A DNA stretch of 64,000 nucleotides from positions 28,563,720 through 28,627,719 of the forward strand of contig JALIRH010000007.1 in the NCBI GenBank assembly GCA_023055505.1. The letters are read 5' to 3'. Position numbers and translations under genes: made by a program. The notes beneath the pieces are model-generated. The model had not been told where the DNA came from. It saw only the letters and a program-made list of their open reading frames with translations, and did not search any database. Position 1 is the stretch's first letter. Each line of letters begins with the position of its first letter. Shown here in pieces: positions 50,836-63,008 of this stretch. This DNA is from Callipepla californica brunnescens. Lineage: Eukaryota > Chordata > Aves > Galliformes > Odontophoridae.

Positions 50836-52988
50836 CCTAAGTATACACATATATATGAAAATGATTGACTTTACGCAAACAGCCCAATGAAGATTTAAAT
50901 ATTCACAGAATCAGGGCCGTACACTGCAAAGATCCTTTGAGCTGAAGCAGTGTCTTTCCTGCCTGAGGCACAGCTGTACAGCGCCATATGAATAAACAAT
51001 AAAGCAAAGCATGAGATCAGAGAAGTATAACAGTGCTCTGACACCTCAAGTTTGGATTGCTTAAAACCATGTCAGTTCTTGGCAAGGCTGACCTAACTCA
51101 TGATCCTGAGAGCTCGATAAATTGAGTTTCACAGAGTTCACCATGTATTGGTTTTCTGGTGAAAACTTTAGAAATCAAGGATCTTTTTGCTCTCCTCAAC
51201 AATCTCATTCTGAGAGTGTTGTATAAGCATTATGATTTCTCTTGGTGTTTTGAGCTAGGTTTCTTTCTATGCCCTGAACACTCTAATGCACCAAGATTTC
51301 CTTGTTTTTTGCTCTCCACCCCAGAGGAAGTTGTGTTTTCACAATGTATTATTAACATGTGTATGCCGTTTGTGAACTACTCTGGTACCCTTCAGCAAAA
51401 AAACATAATCTAAATGTAAAATAGCATTACTTTGATAAATAAGGAGTCATCAAAACTCTGGCGTCTTTACTGTATGCATGAGATGTGCTTAAATGCTAAA
51501 AGCAATCCTCCTTGGCACATAAAACACTGGTACCTTGTAGTTTCTTTACCGAGATCTGGAAGTACAGGAACAAAGTCAGACTTCTAAATAACTCATGCGT
51601 GCAACTTCCCTACAGGCCTGAAGAGTTCATAACAAAACCAACCTGAAAATGATGATTGATTCTTAGTAAACTGTACTACGTAATAAGAAGAAATGCCCAA
51701 ACTAGCACTTGACTTACGAGGTATTTCGTTGACCTGTAGCACACCAATGTGAAATCTGGGGGAGATGGAGGCACAAAGCCTGGAGTTCTTCCTTGGCATG
51801 AACCCAGCATCTCATGGTGATGTGGATGCAATTCTTCTTCAGGGGAGTTGTTGGGGGGGTCAGCCATGGCCCAACTCTTCTGGCTAAATGGGAACAGCTG
51901 GTCAGTGAAGTGGTATCTGTTAGACATTTCATCATGAGAAGCACCTGCCAGTAAATCAAAAGGGAGGGCACAGCTAAATGAGGCTCCATTTAAATTCACA
52001 TCTGGGGCTGACAGATGAGACCTTCACTACTCTTCCATGTTGCTCATTCTGCTGCCCCCAGCCTAAATGAGCAGCCATGGCAGGAGAGGCCACCGCTGTG
52101 AGAGAGTGCCCCTGCAATGACAGCCAGGGACAGAGAGAGGAGGGACATCGCCTGATATTTTTCTTTCCTTGCCTGAAGAAACCTAACAACTGATTGCAAA
52201 AGGCCAAAGAGCTCCATCATCACAATGGTGGCAGTATCTGGCCTCACTGTGTGTTCATGCCAGGCAGCAGACCCGAGGGAGAGGACAATCATTGCCAGCC
52301 CCGAACTGCCACTTACAGGCATAAGGGGAATTGAATTTACTGCTTATTTGTGCAGCAGCAGCTTCCAGTTTGCCAGAAGGCCTCAGGGTGAGATCAATAG
52401 GAAAAAATCACTTTTCAGGCCACTGGGGTAATGCAAGGCACCAGTCAAAGCCTCATGAAGATGTGAGTGGGATTGTATTGTAAAAAGATTAATAGCAGCG
52501 TGGGGGTCACCAGTCTCCTGGTAGCTGCCTCTGAACCCCTTCCCATCTGCATGGAGGGGAATGGTGGGTAGATGAACCCAGGTGAGTCTCTGTGGGCTGA
52601 ACTATCCCTACATAAAGCATGGCTGCTCTTGCCATAGACTGGAGAATAAGTTGGGGTTTCTTTTGGAAATTACATTTAACGAAAACATGCCACGCATCAC
52701 CAAATGTACCAGAGGGCATTTTTAGTGTACACACAAATCCAGATAAATGCATCTGTAAGGAAAGTTGTTATGTAAGACTGGTGACCATTGCCTCAGTTTC
52801 CCAGTTTCCAGTCTCCTAAGTGGCAGAAACCTCGAGCACCTCCTCACTTAGAAGGCTTTCCAGAAGTTTCAAAGCTGAAAATAGTGCACAAAATGCCAGT
52901 GGAAACAAGGAATTGGAAATAACTTACTTTTTACAGATATCCAAGTGTACTGACATTCCCGTTGGCTTTTTATATAAAAATACACTCT
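50836..52988. other. Unique non-coding sequence
   Basis: No gene or repeat is recognised. Three overlapping minus frames (51676-51999, 51714-51989, 51974-52207) share G+C-richer sequence and do not look coding. 52440-52480 contains AT-rich unique sequence. Confidence 0.6.
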
Positions 52989-53020
52989 TGTACGCATGCA
53001 CATGCACATATGCACACATA
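52989..53020. repeat. 32-nt perfect alternating pyrimidine-purine run (Z-DNA motif)
   Basis: Every base alternates pyrimidine and purine over 32 nt, mostly CA/TG steps with one CG step, plus TA steps. CA/TG alternation is the second-best Z-forming class after CG. ATGCAC is repeated within it, so it is also a weak microsatellite. Confidence 0.9.
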
Positions 53021-56000
53021 AAGTGGATTGGATTCATTCTGAAGCTTCTGGTAACAGCAGCGACACTCTTTACAAGTTGCAGGCAGCCATATTCCCTCCA
53101 GAAGTCATCTGGTAGGAAAATATCAAAAGCAGAATGTGCAGGCTTTTAAAGAAATGTGTAGGAGAAAAACAAGCTTATTTCTGTTTTAATCCAAACTGAA
53201 TCATATGTCTTATGTCAAAGCTATAAAAAACAAGGAAGGTAAAAGAGGTAATTCTTGTACTCCAAACTTTTTTTTAATCTTGTATTAAAGTATTTCCTTC
53301 TCTTAACAGAAAAGAAGTAAAGAATGGTCAATTTCTAGCACGGTTATTTCACCACTTTCCTATCATTGAGAAGAAGTAAGGAGTCGCATCCTTTCCTGTC
53401 ACAGTTCCTCAGGTTTCAAAGCAACTAGGACAATTTCCAACAGTGGAGGACACGATTGTCAGATCTTTACTGAGTGAAAATACATCCTGCCTGAAAGTAT
53501 TTGGGAGAGGAAGTTTCTCTGGAGCCAGCTAATAAAATACTTCCAAGAGGTCTGTGAAGGAGATCAGTTGATCCTGTCTTCCTGACAAGGAGAGGAGGAG
53601 CTCAGCCATTACCGCCCTGCAGGAGAATTGCTCAGCCCGTGGCCCTGTTCCCAAAGCCCCAGAGGGGCGGCAATGTGGGTCAGATGAGACATTCTGCAGG
53701 CAGCAGCTGCCATCTGTCCCCTTGGCCACTTCTGACATTACGTAATGGCACCTATCTGGTCAGGAGGCCCCGGAGAAGGAGGGCTCCCAGATGGTAGTCT
53801 GCTGCCATCACAGACCTTACATTACCGCAACACACTCCTCGTGCACGTGATGCCCATATCAGACTCAACATATAACCTGCAAATGGATAGAAGACGCTAC
53901 CTGCTCTTCCCTGGCACAGAAAAATGCTTGGGGCCAGCTCATTCAGACACCACAAGACTGAGGGTGAGACTGGACCAGTAGATAAGGAGGATAAAAGACA
54001 TAAGAACCTCTGAGCAAGCTGAAAAGCTTCCAATAGCCTCAGAGCCGTGTTCAGATAAACGACCTTAGACACTGATGCATCAAAAGGAAGAAATCCAGTG
54101 CAGAGAGGATTTAGAGAGCATAAATTAGGACACATAGCCCCAGTGATATGACAGAACTCTTCAGAGCTCCTGCAGGAGGCTGGAAGGCCCCTGCTCTCCA
54201 ATAGGGAGGCACATCCATCCAGACTGCACTAAACTCCTGGAACACCCTTTTATCTGCTCAGAGGTTACAGTCCTAAGGCAGGACATGCAATTTCTCCCTC
54301 CACTGCTCCAAATCAGAGTGAATCCACCCATTTCCCTTGACACAATGCAATGGAAAATTAGAATGACTTCCAAAGAGGCAGGTACTGTTGTTTTAACAGC
54401 CTCTGTGTTTTTTACACAGCCTACCTCCATTCTCAGAGCATGCTTAGAGCTTTTTGCAGCATGATTTCTCTCTATGGGGCCTGGTCTGTGATAGGGACTC
54501 CTAGATACAAGAGGAGAAATGAATAAAGTATTTTTTAAAAGTCACACATAAAAAACACAACCCACCAAACAGTGTTAGCAATTACTTCATCCAGCTTCTT
54601 CCTTCCCCGGCCCTCTCACTCTCCCATTCTGCAGCAATAACAGCAGCAGAACTGAAGAGTGAACACAATAATACCGAGAAATTCAGGCTATGTTCCTAGA
54701 ACAGCCTGAAGTGGCCACACAGTTTTAGAGAAGGTGGTGGATGTCACTGTCACTCCAAGGCCAGGATTAATTGCTGGGCTGGGCTGGATCCATTAACCCT
54801 GTCTGAGCTGCATGGCTTTCCAGTTCTCTCTCTTCTGTGACCATTAAAATAATATCAGACCCATACAAAAACTATCGCCATCCCAAGCCATGTTCATCAA
54901 GTGCTGGAAAACTGTCAGATGCCTTTGCACTAATTATGTTGGCTCCTTACCCTACCAAAACAGGCTTTGTTAAGGATATTTAACCAGGTTCAGAAAAAGC
55001 GAGAGATCATTTGGCAGACCAGAAAGCCGTATAAAATTGCTACCAGAAGGAGGAAGACATTTCTGAGCTGCTGTCTATGTATTTATTTTTTTTGCATATG
55101 GAATCAGTCATTTTGTATGCTTGATAAAATCAAGGACAATTAAACTAAATTGAGCTTTAATTTCAAACTGAGGCATATGTCTACGGCTGAGTGTTTCTTC
55201 CTGCAATGCCTGGAATTACTAACCAGCAGCAAATGCTAACCTCCAGTATCAGACAAGGTGGGAACAAGTTCACTGCTGATCAAAAAGGGGACAGTGATAA
55301 CTGTGTTGGAATATTTGGTGTTACTCTCTGAAGAGTTCAGACAATATCTGGATTGTAGTCCAGCATATATTTATGAGAAACAGAACTCTAAATGTTCCAG
55401 GAGTTGAGGAGGGACAGCACAAGGTCAAACAGAACACACCCAGTTGATGAGAGGAATCCTACCTTTCTGTGCAGGAGGAGAAATGAACCCCATCAGGGCT
55501 AGGTCCTCAGTGCTCATAAACATCAACACTACCTTCATGTTCAGCACCATTCCTCTGAGCTGTGCCACTCTACAGATCCTTTATTTGCACAACTGCAACA
55601 ATTATTTTTAATCCAGCCTCAAATCCAACATTCATGACTTTAAAATACTGAAAACTCTTTTCTCTACTTTTCCAATTGAATGTATTTGCTTGTTGCAAGG
55701 CCTGGTTCTTCTCCTCCAAGCATCTGATTTTTACAGATCATCAGTCCTCCAGGAAAGTCTGCCTGTGCAGTGGGCTTTATTTCCACCCTGCATCAGCCTT
55801 CCATCGGACTCCAGTTCAGAAAGGTTCCTGTTCCTGCCTCTATGCTAGCAGGCCTGGCCTGACTGCTAGCCTTGTACAAGTGCTATGTCACAATTCTTTG
55901 GATCTTGTACCTTCCTCCAAAATCCTCAGATGACCTATGAGAAGAACAAAGCTTTCCTGAACTGAGCAGATGGTTTGCAAGGGGATACTTGTTCAGGAAG

Positions 56001-57865
56001 GGCAGGCTGTGCTGATGACTTTTCCAAAGGCCTGCTGTCTAGTTGCCAAGAACGTCACTTCCAAAAATTGAATCCTCTTGCAAGGCAGCAAGGAAAGGTG
56101 GCTTTAATAGCACAGTACTAGCCTTAGTCAACATGGAAAACTAAAATTTTTAATCCTATATAAATACTGATAAATACGAATTTTCTAAAGGTTCTGGTTA
56201 GATGGGTCCCACCAAATGGGGCTGAAGGGAACCGACTTACATTTTATGGAAAAGTCAAGTCAGCTGAGGTGGATGAGTTTAAGTGAATCTTTTAATCAGA
56301 GACCACACAGAGTCAGGAAATGATTTTGATTCCATCAAAGTCTTTTCTTATCACAGGAAGCTACAGAGTAGGATATTACACCGTTCAGGAAAAAAAAAAT
56401 TAATATATCAAACTCCATTCTCTCCCTTATTTGTGAAAAATCCATCCAGTTCACTCTCTAAGGCACTACAGCCAGTCAGAATGTTGCTATTCACATCCAG
56501 TGGCAGTTGTACCACAGCAGAGGAGGTGCTAGATGTCTTACTAGAGTTTAGCAGGACAGCTTACACAGAGAACTGTGGGTCCCGATAGTTACTGGTCATA
56601 TCTAACAAACACATATCGAGCAATTAAGTCTCCCCTTGTCAGTGATCACTTTGAAAAGAAAATCAGCTGTTAAGACAATTAAGATACAGCTCGTGTACAG
56701 TAAAACCTTCTGATGTCTATATCCATCTAGCTTTGAAATTGAGGCTGCTATACAGAGGCAACCAAACATCTTGGCTTAATCTCTTGTACCAATGAAAAGG
56801 AAGAACACCGAGAAATGTAGCAAACCCAAGGCTTTGCAAGAGGGCTTGGGGACATAAAAACAGCCTCTTCCCACATCCAATCCTCGTGCCAGAGAGCAGG
56901 AGGGAAGAAACAGTTTGTTCAGACCTTCACTCAGTTTAGGACTTACTCCTATCAGCTTCTGACAGCTTCTTCTGATATTACACAATTTGATCCACTTCAT
57001 AGCTGTGACTTATTACCAGTTCTGTTTACTGGCATAGAGTGCCGAGCAAATTTCTCCACACCCAGAGATCAGCTTCCTTCAGCTGGCAAGAGCCCAGGCC
57101 ACCAACTCCATTCTCTCGAGAGGAGGAATCTTTTCTTCTGTTATTAGTTTTTAGAAGGAGATGGGAATGCTATTTGAATGATTAGCTGCCCAATTACACT
57201 GGAGAACAGAATATAAATAGGATTCACTTGCAGAATGGAGGTAGAACAAGGCGCCTGAAGTATGCTGAAAGGGGGGTTTAATTTTGCTCTGTTTTTAAAA
57301 AGTGACAAAATCATGCCAGTAAAATTTATAACCCAAATATCACAGAAATACGCAACTCCATGAAGTTGTCAAAAATATTGAATTATACAGTATGTGCAGA
57401 TAGAGCTGAGAAATTACCCAAAGACTTGTTTAAGAAACATCAAAGCAGTTGAGTTCAATCAAATTTCGCCGGGGCCGGTATTCCCTTTCATTTTTAGCAA
57501 GTGCAGGGAATTAACAGCAGTATTGGCAAACTTCAGATAAGTTGCTCTGCAGCACTCCCAGTTACAGCACAAAGATTCACTAGATCCTAGATTATACATT
57601 AGCCTGTCTGCCCAGCAGCATTTGTAAACAGGTCTGTGTGCTGAGGAAGGTACAGCAGCAGAAATGCTAGCTGTCCTATCATGTGGACATCATGAAGCTG
57701 ACATCTTGTTTATCCAGAGAAAAGGAAGATGAAGCAAAGCAGGATCAGTTCTTCTGGATTTCTGGGACGGCCCTCTAACGTATCACACCCAGACCATCCC
57801 TGAATGATTTGCCTTTCAACACAAGCCTTGATAGCCACCGTGCTGGTTGACAGCCTCACAATTGT
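53021..57865. other. Unique non-coding sequence
   Basis: No gene or dispersed repeat is recognised. 55080-55220 is AT-rich with words such as TTGCATATGGAATCA and AATTAAACTAAATTGAG, which look like a conserved element. The 149-codon minus frame at 53752-54201 is the longest in the window but has no domain, overlaps a plus frame, and fits chance. Confidence 0.55.
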
Positions 57866-58350
57866 AGGATCATTAAGGCTGAAAAAAACACTTAGAACAT
57901 CTAGTCCAACCATCACCACCATATCACTAAACCATGTCATCCAATGTAACATTTACCCTTTCCTTGGACACCTCCAGGGTCAGACTCTACCACCTCCCTG
58001 GGCAGCCTTTGCCAGTGCCTCACCACTCTTTCAGAGGATAAATTTTTCCTAATACTTAACCTGAATCTCTTGATTCTTGAGGCCATCACCTCTAGCCCTA
58101 TTGCTGTTACCTCAGAGAAGACACTGACCCACACCTCGTCACAACCTCCATTCAAGTAGTTGTTGAGAGCCTACTAAACAGCCCAGCTCCCCCAGCTGCT
58201 CCCCATAAGGCTTCAGCTCCAGACACTTCACAGCTTCATTGACCTTCCCTGGACATGCTCTGGGACCTCAGTATTTTTCTTGTATTAGCCTTACTTGAGG
58301 TTATCAAAGCCCTGGTCCAAAATACAGCAATAGAAGGTCTCGCCATCACT
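57866..58350 (-). mobile_element. CR1 LINE 3' part, antisense, older subfamily
   Basis: On plus, AGGATCATTAAGGCTG, AACATCTAGTCCAACCATCA, CTCCAGGGTCAGACTCTACC, ACCTCCCTGGGCAGCCTTTG, CTCTTGATTCTTGAGGCCAT, CAACCTCCATTCAAGTAGTT and CCTGGACATGCTCTGGGACC follow reverse-complemented CR1 step by step. It lacks the ATTCTATG tail and differs at many sites. A short block normally present after the AGTTGTTGAGAGC segment (the TCTTCTCCAGGCT region) is deleted at about 58170. Divergence and tail loss suggest an old insertion of the CR1-Y/X type found across birds. The subfamily name is my recollection, not a database match. 58292-58350 is weaker. Confidence 0.93.
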
Positions 58351-59239
58351 TCACTGTTTTGGATCATCCATAATATCTGGAGCAACTAAGTTTCCTCAGT
58401 ATCATGCAGAACAGACACATGCAGCCTGATGAGCCACCAAGATGCTGGAGTTCCTATTTAGGGAACAGCAGACATGTAAATGAATCAAGCATCCCAGATT
58501 TGAAGGAATGAGCCTGGATTCCTACTTGACAAAGTAGGAATTTTAAATGTAAGGCTGCAAACGGAAATGTTTTTAGTAAGACCATCTTCAAAATTTTCAC
58601 GTCCTTCTGTCTTTCTGTCTGTGGGAAAATGCAGGGGAAGGTTCTGGTTGGCCACAGAGGGGATGCTGTGCTGTGTCACAGGAGCAGAGCTCTGCAGAGA
58701 GGGGCTGTAGGTTTGGCCATCCTGGTGGCCTTGGGAGCACTACTTACACCTGTAAAACAGGATTAAAACTTCACTGCCTCTCAGGAGCACAACCCACTGC
58801 CCGTGGCTGAGTGGCTTTGTGACCCTACAATGAGAGGCACTCCAGAAGCACGTAATTTTCCTTTAGGTATTTATTATTGCTGATGAATGCATTTGTGACA
58901 CCAATTAAAGTTTTCAGAAGGATCACTTTGAGCCACTGTGTATTCACAACGAGCTCACCCAAACCCCATCTCTCAGCTGGGATGTGTGCATGTACAGACA
59001 GCCCGTGCTGCTCTGTGAGATGTGGCCCTGCCCCAGCACGACTACCACTCCTTCCTGATAGGAAGTAATTGTGGTCTCCCGGATGATGATTTGTTGATTA
59101 GTTAATGGCTGTCACCGAGCACACTGTATATACATTAGCTGTCCCATTTTAATGAGGAACAGAACTCTTTAATATGCTTCTTCTGCCATTTTTTCTTTTT
59201 TAATACGCAATTAAGAAGTGACAAATGCACCCCTCCGAA
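58351..59239. other. Unique non-coding sequence, with candidate conserved stretch
   Basis: No gene is recognised. 58850-59215 reads like a conserved enhancer: CACCAATTAAAGTTTTCAG near 58900, GATTTGTTGATTAGTTAATG near 59089, and CCATTTTAATGAGG near 59143. It is AT-rich, unique and full of stops. This part is inference. Confidence 0.45.
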
Positions 59240-59300
59240 GGGGCTGGATGAGGCAGTCTCTGGAGGTCTCTTCCAGCCTCACCTATCATGTGATTCTGTG
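59240..59300 (+). mobile_element. CR1 LINE extreme 3' end, short
   Basis: GGCTGGATGAGGCAGTCTCT then GGAGGTCTCTTCCAGCCTCA then CATGTGATTCTGTG matches the last 50-60 bp of CR1, including one GATTCTGTG tail unit. It is sense and extremely 5'-truncated. It sits beside the AT-rich stretch at 58850-59215. Confidence 0.82.
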
Positions 59301-62300
59301 CTAATATCTTGGAGTCCTTAAAAGGCATTAGGGGGCTTGTTACAACCTGCACACAGCCGACCAGCTGAGCCATCGCTGCCGCCAGGAGCACAAACCTCCT
59401 ATCTCGCACAGCAGCAGAAGGGCCTTGCTGTGTCTGTTGCAGAATGTGAATACTTGTGCTTATCGGGTGCTGCCTCAGAGAGATCCTTGATTCACGCAAC
59501 TTGTTAAAATTTTACCCCAAAAGCAGGTAGAAAATACCGCTACAGACTGGCTACATTTCAGCCAGTCCCTGTTCTTTCTGAGTCATATTCAGTACCAGCT
59601 CTCTGGTTCAAAACAGCCTACATGACATCCCATAAATACCCAGTGGAACCCTGTGCTGAAAGCAAATGTTGCTGGTGTCATGGCCCTGATCCACTATGTG
59701 AAATCCTGAATAATTCTTTCCACTGAGTGCTCGCAGGCAGGTAGCAGGGAGATGATCCAACATGATGCATCATGTTATGCTACAAACATGAACTGAGTTC
59801 CACTGCCGCTTTGGATCTGTCCAGCGACTTGAAAATGAGAGTCTTAACACTTCTAGCTTCTGCACTCAAGTAATTTACATGGAATATTGCAAGCCACTTT
59901 GAATGAGCACCTACTGAAGATGAAAAAATATGGCTTATTTAAAGCACAGGAAAGGTTTTCTGGGTTCTACTTATGCAAAGGTAGCTGGCTGTTGCCACCA
60001 AAGAAAAGCTGATGCTTGTGGGTCAGCTTGACATTACCTGCATCCACTAACCATCACCCACACTGCAGACTGCCTGGCCGACAAGCAGGTAGCAACCATT
60101 CCTTACAAAAGACATGGATTCTGCAGGAAAAATCATTCCATGATCGCATATTAGGCAACCATGAAGATTAAGTTGCAGTTCTTTTCAAGTAAAGGAAGCT
60201 GGAAACTGGTGCTTATCATACATGGCTTTATCCACAATGCCTACTTCATGGTGAGCTTTCCCCTGAGCCAGGATATGTCCTTGGGAGCAGGGCCATAGAC
60301 ACACCAGTCTGAACACCATGTTTGAACTGCAAGGACCTCCTGCTACCAGTGGCAGGCATGACAAACATCCGGCTGGCACTTTCGGGTAGGATGAGTTGGC
60401 CATGAACACACCCACGGCTATAACTGTACTGAAGACATCGATGGTTCACCTCTTTGGGGGTGAAGACCATCCTGTAGCCAATTACTTTCTGGAAGGACAG
60501 GCAAAGCCCAGCTGGCTTTGAACATCTTCAGAAAGCAGCTGTGCTCAATGTGATGGTGAGAATCTCAGCTTATCAATAGGCAGTCGGTCCTTGCAGCAGG
60601 ACAGCCATCATGCTGATCTACTCGTCTCTGTTCACCAGACTGAGAAGGCACAGCCAAGGAGCACCGCAGGAGGGGACGATCCTTCTGGCTGTCAGTCCCT
60701 TGGCTAAAGCCAGACGTAATGCACTGGAGAGGGGGCGAAGGACCAGCTCACTCGGGGCAGGAAGCCCTGCTGCTCTGGGAGGGATGAATCCATAGTAAGA
60801 AACGACTTTTCGATAAACGAGCATTATTGCGAGGCATTTTGTAGTTGCGATGCCTCGAGGATAGATTTACATTTGCATATCACACGCTAACCAGTCCCTC
60901 GTGCATCATTTAAACTCTCTCTGCACAGGCACTGCTCTGTCAGTTTCCATCACCCAGCTGCCTGGGCAGGAATTGTTCTGTTCTGCCTCTCAAAGCTGTG
61001 TGTGAAAGCAGAAACATTCTGCGCTCTCAACTGGCTTTAGGGAATGGGTAATTTTGTCAAATCTCCATGAACTCGGAAAATATTTTGCCAGTCAATTTAA
61101 CAGGAGCTGCTACATAACACAGCCAGCCTTGCATTTTACATTACTAAGAGCTGTTCTTTTTCCCTTTTTGCAGCTATCATTAGCAAATGTTTCAGGCTTT
61201 TGATATCCACTGCACAGTCCTCAGCAAAGACACGGATGTACACGCTGAACTCTTTTGTCCATCAAGGAAATGAGGATGTTGCTGCTCTTGTTCCATTTCT
61301 TTGAGCCTCATCATCACCCCCTGTTCCTCAGCAGTTCCAGGCCAGCATGGCCAAGTAGTAATGTGTTTGTTTGTAACTTTCTGTAATGCATCAAGAAGCC
61401 TCTGTGGCACAGCCAGGTGCAAAATGGACAGCATTTATTATACACAGCTAGGCACTGAGCTGTAGCAGGGGGTTTGTGGCTCACCCCTACAAAGCTGCAG
61501 CTGCCAGTGACCTCCCCTTCCTTCAGACCCACATGCCTGCACATGTGTTACAACGGACTGGGTTGGTGGCACATTGCCACTGGTCAGCCATAGCGTGGCT
61601 TGGGAGGTTTTGCAGCCCTTCTCTGTCCTCCCCACTGGGGACAATGGCGTGGGGAATGCAGGGGAGGGCCTGTACAGACAGTGGTACAAGGCCAGCCACA
61701 GGAAGGGAGGCTTCAGGGCACTTCTCACTTTGTCTGCTACTAGTGCTGGAGGGAGCTGGGCTGGAGAGAGAACTTCCCTCTGGATGTCAGAAGATTTGCT
61801 CCAGATACTTGGGGAAAGGAGGATGCAAAACCAGCTTTCTTCCCTACAGGCACTTCAGGATCATTTACCTCACTATGATGCTGGAACCAAAGGATGGGGT
61901 GTTTTCCTGCACGATGTTTTAAAAAGAAAGCAGAGGGGCAGCCATCAGCCAAACTGGCACCAGCTGCTCATAGGTCCAGGGACACAACACACAGCTTTGT
62001 GGAAGAAGAAATGGTGACAAATGCAAAACCAAGCATGACAACTTCAAACTCCAGTGTCTGGCTGCCACAAGTTATTTGTGCAGGATATACGTGGGTTACT
62101 CACTCATGGGTCAGTATTACCTGACAGCAGAATTATCATCGATTTAATGCCTAACAGTAACATAATAAATCTTTTCTTTTTAAGGAAAAAACAGTCATGG
62201 CAGGTGAAAGTAAATTATACCAGGAGCCCACTGCTCTGAAGACCATAAATTCTTTCAGAAATGAGAGCGTTCCACTGCCTGATAGAGAAAAGGGACTTTT

Positions 62301-62952
62301 TTTCTTTTTTGCTCGGTAGTGCTTTCCTGGCACTTATTTTATGGGTCTCAGATGTCCATGTTGTCAAATCAGAATTCTTCCTTAGAAAGATCTTGGATAA
62401 GATTGTCAACTGAACCAGAGAAGATTGTAAGTACTAAAATATCCAACAAACAGCACCAGCTGCCAAACAAGCTGATGGGTAATTCAAACTAAGATTACTT
62501 TTCTGTTCTTACTTTACCTCAAACGATGCCCATTTCAGAGCCCTGTTTGCCCCATGGGTTGTTTGCACATCACTGATTTGCCCAAAGTACTCACAGGTGC
62601 CCTCATGGCCCTATGCCATGATGTACAGACATGGCCTGCTGCAACTCATAGCTCTGTGACCCCCACAGAACTCATTGCTGGGTGTGCAAGGATGCCCCAG
62701 AGCTTCCAGAGCTGAGGAACACTACCACCAGGAAACAGTTTACCCACTGCTCTGCTGTCAGGACCTGTTGGTTCTCCCTCTTTGCTACTGGCCACTGCAA
62801 GAGGTGGCTGCTCTGAGCCTCCTGGTGAGGAAGGGCCTTCCTCCCTGACCCCATCATCTAAATGTAGGACACCAACTCACAGTGTTGTTAAGGCCTGCTC
62901 TCCCCTGCTCTTCTGATGACCATTATCTATTGTGAGAGCCACCTTGCAGATG
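59301..62952. other. Unique non-coding sequence with candidate conserved stretch
   Basis: An 18-bp perfect palindrome lies at 59759-59776. 60180-60480 has two overlapping minus frames of 74-76 codons with no identified family. 60800-61200 is unique sequence containing rarer CpG words (TTCGATAAACGAGC, GTAGTTGCGATGCCTCGAGG) next to TTTACATTTGCATATCACAC, and it has an enhancer-like look. 61440-62020 is G+C-richer with two overlapping plus frames of 147-148 codons, which is a composition effect. Confidence 0.5.
59759..59776. repeat. 18-bp perfect palindrome
   Basis: AACATGATGCATCATGTT is its own reverse complement. The centre ATGCAT resembles a POU site and TGATGCATCA resembles a bZIP-type dimer site. 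It is a possible symmetric protein-binding site. Confidence 0.9.
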
Positions 62953-63008
62953 CAGAACCACAGAGTGACCCAAGCTGGAACGGACCTGCAAAGATGGCTC
63001 ATCTTACC
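62953..63008 (-). mobile_element. Probable CR1 LINE 3' terminal fragment, antisense
   Basis: CAGAACCACAGAGTGACCCA then AGCTGGAACGGACCTGCAAA then GATGGCTCATCTTACC lines up with the reverse-complemented CR1 end (CACAGAATGG, TTGGAAGGGACCT, AGATCATCTAGTCCAACC) at roughly two thirds of the positions. Only about 55 bp are recognisable, so the call is tentative. Confidence 0.5.

Noticed and set aside
53752..54201. 149-codon minus frame, longest ATG-type frame in the window
   Set aside because: No domain or family is recognisable, it overlaps a plus frame, and its length fits the chance maximum for 64 kb in six frames.
61476..62017. Two overlapping plus frames of 148 and 147 codons
   Set aside because: They share the same G+C-richer DNA in different frames, so low stop density explains both. 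There is no recognisable protein and no CpG island.
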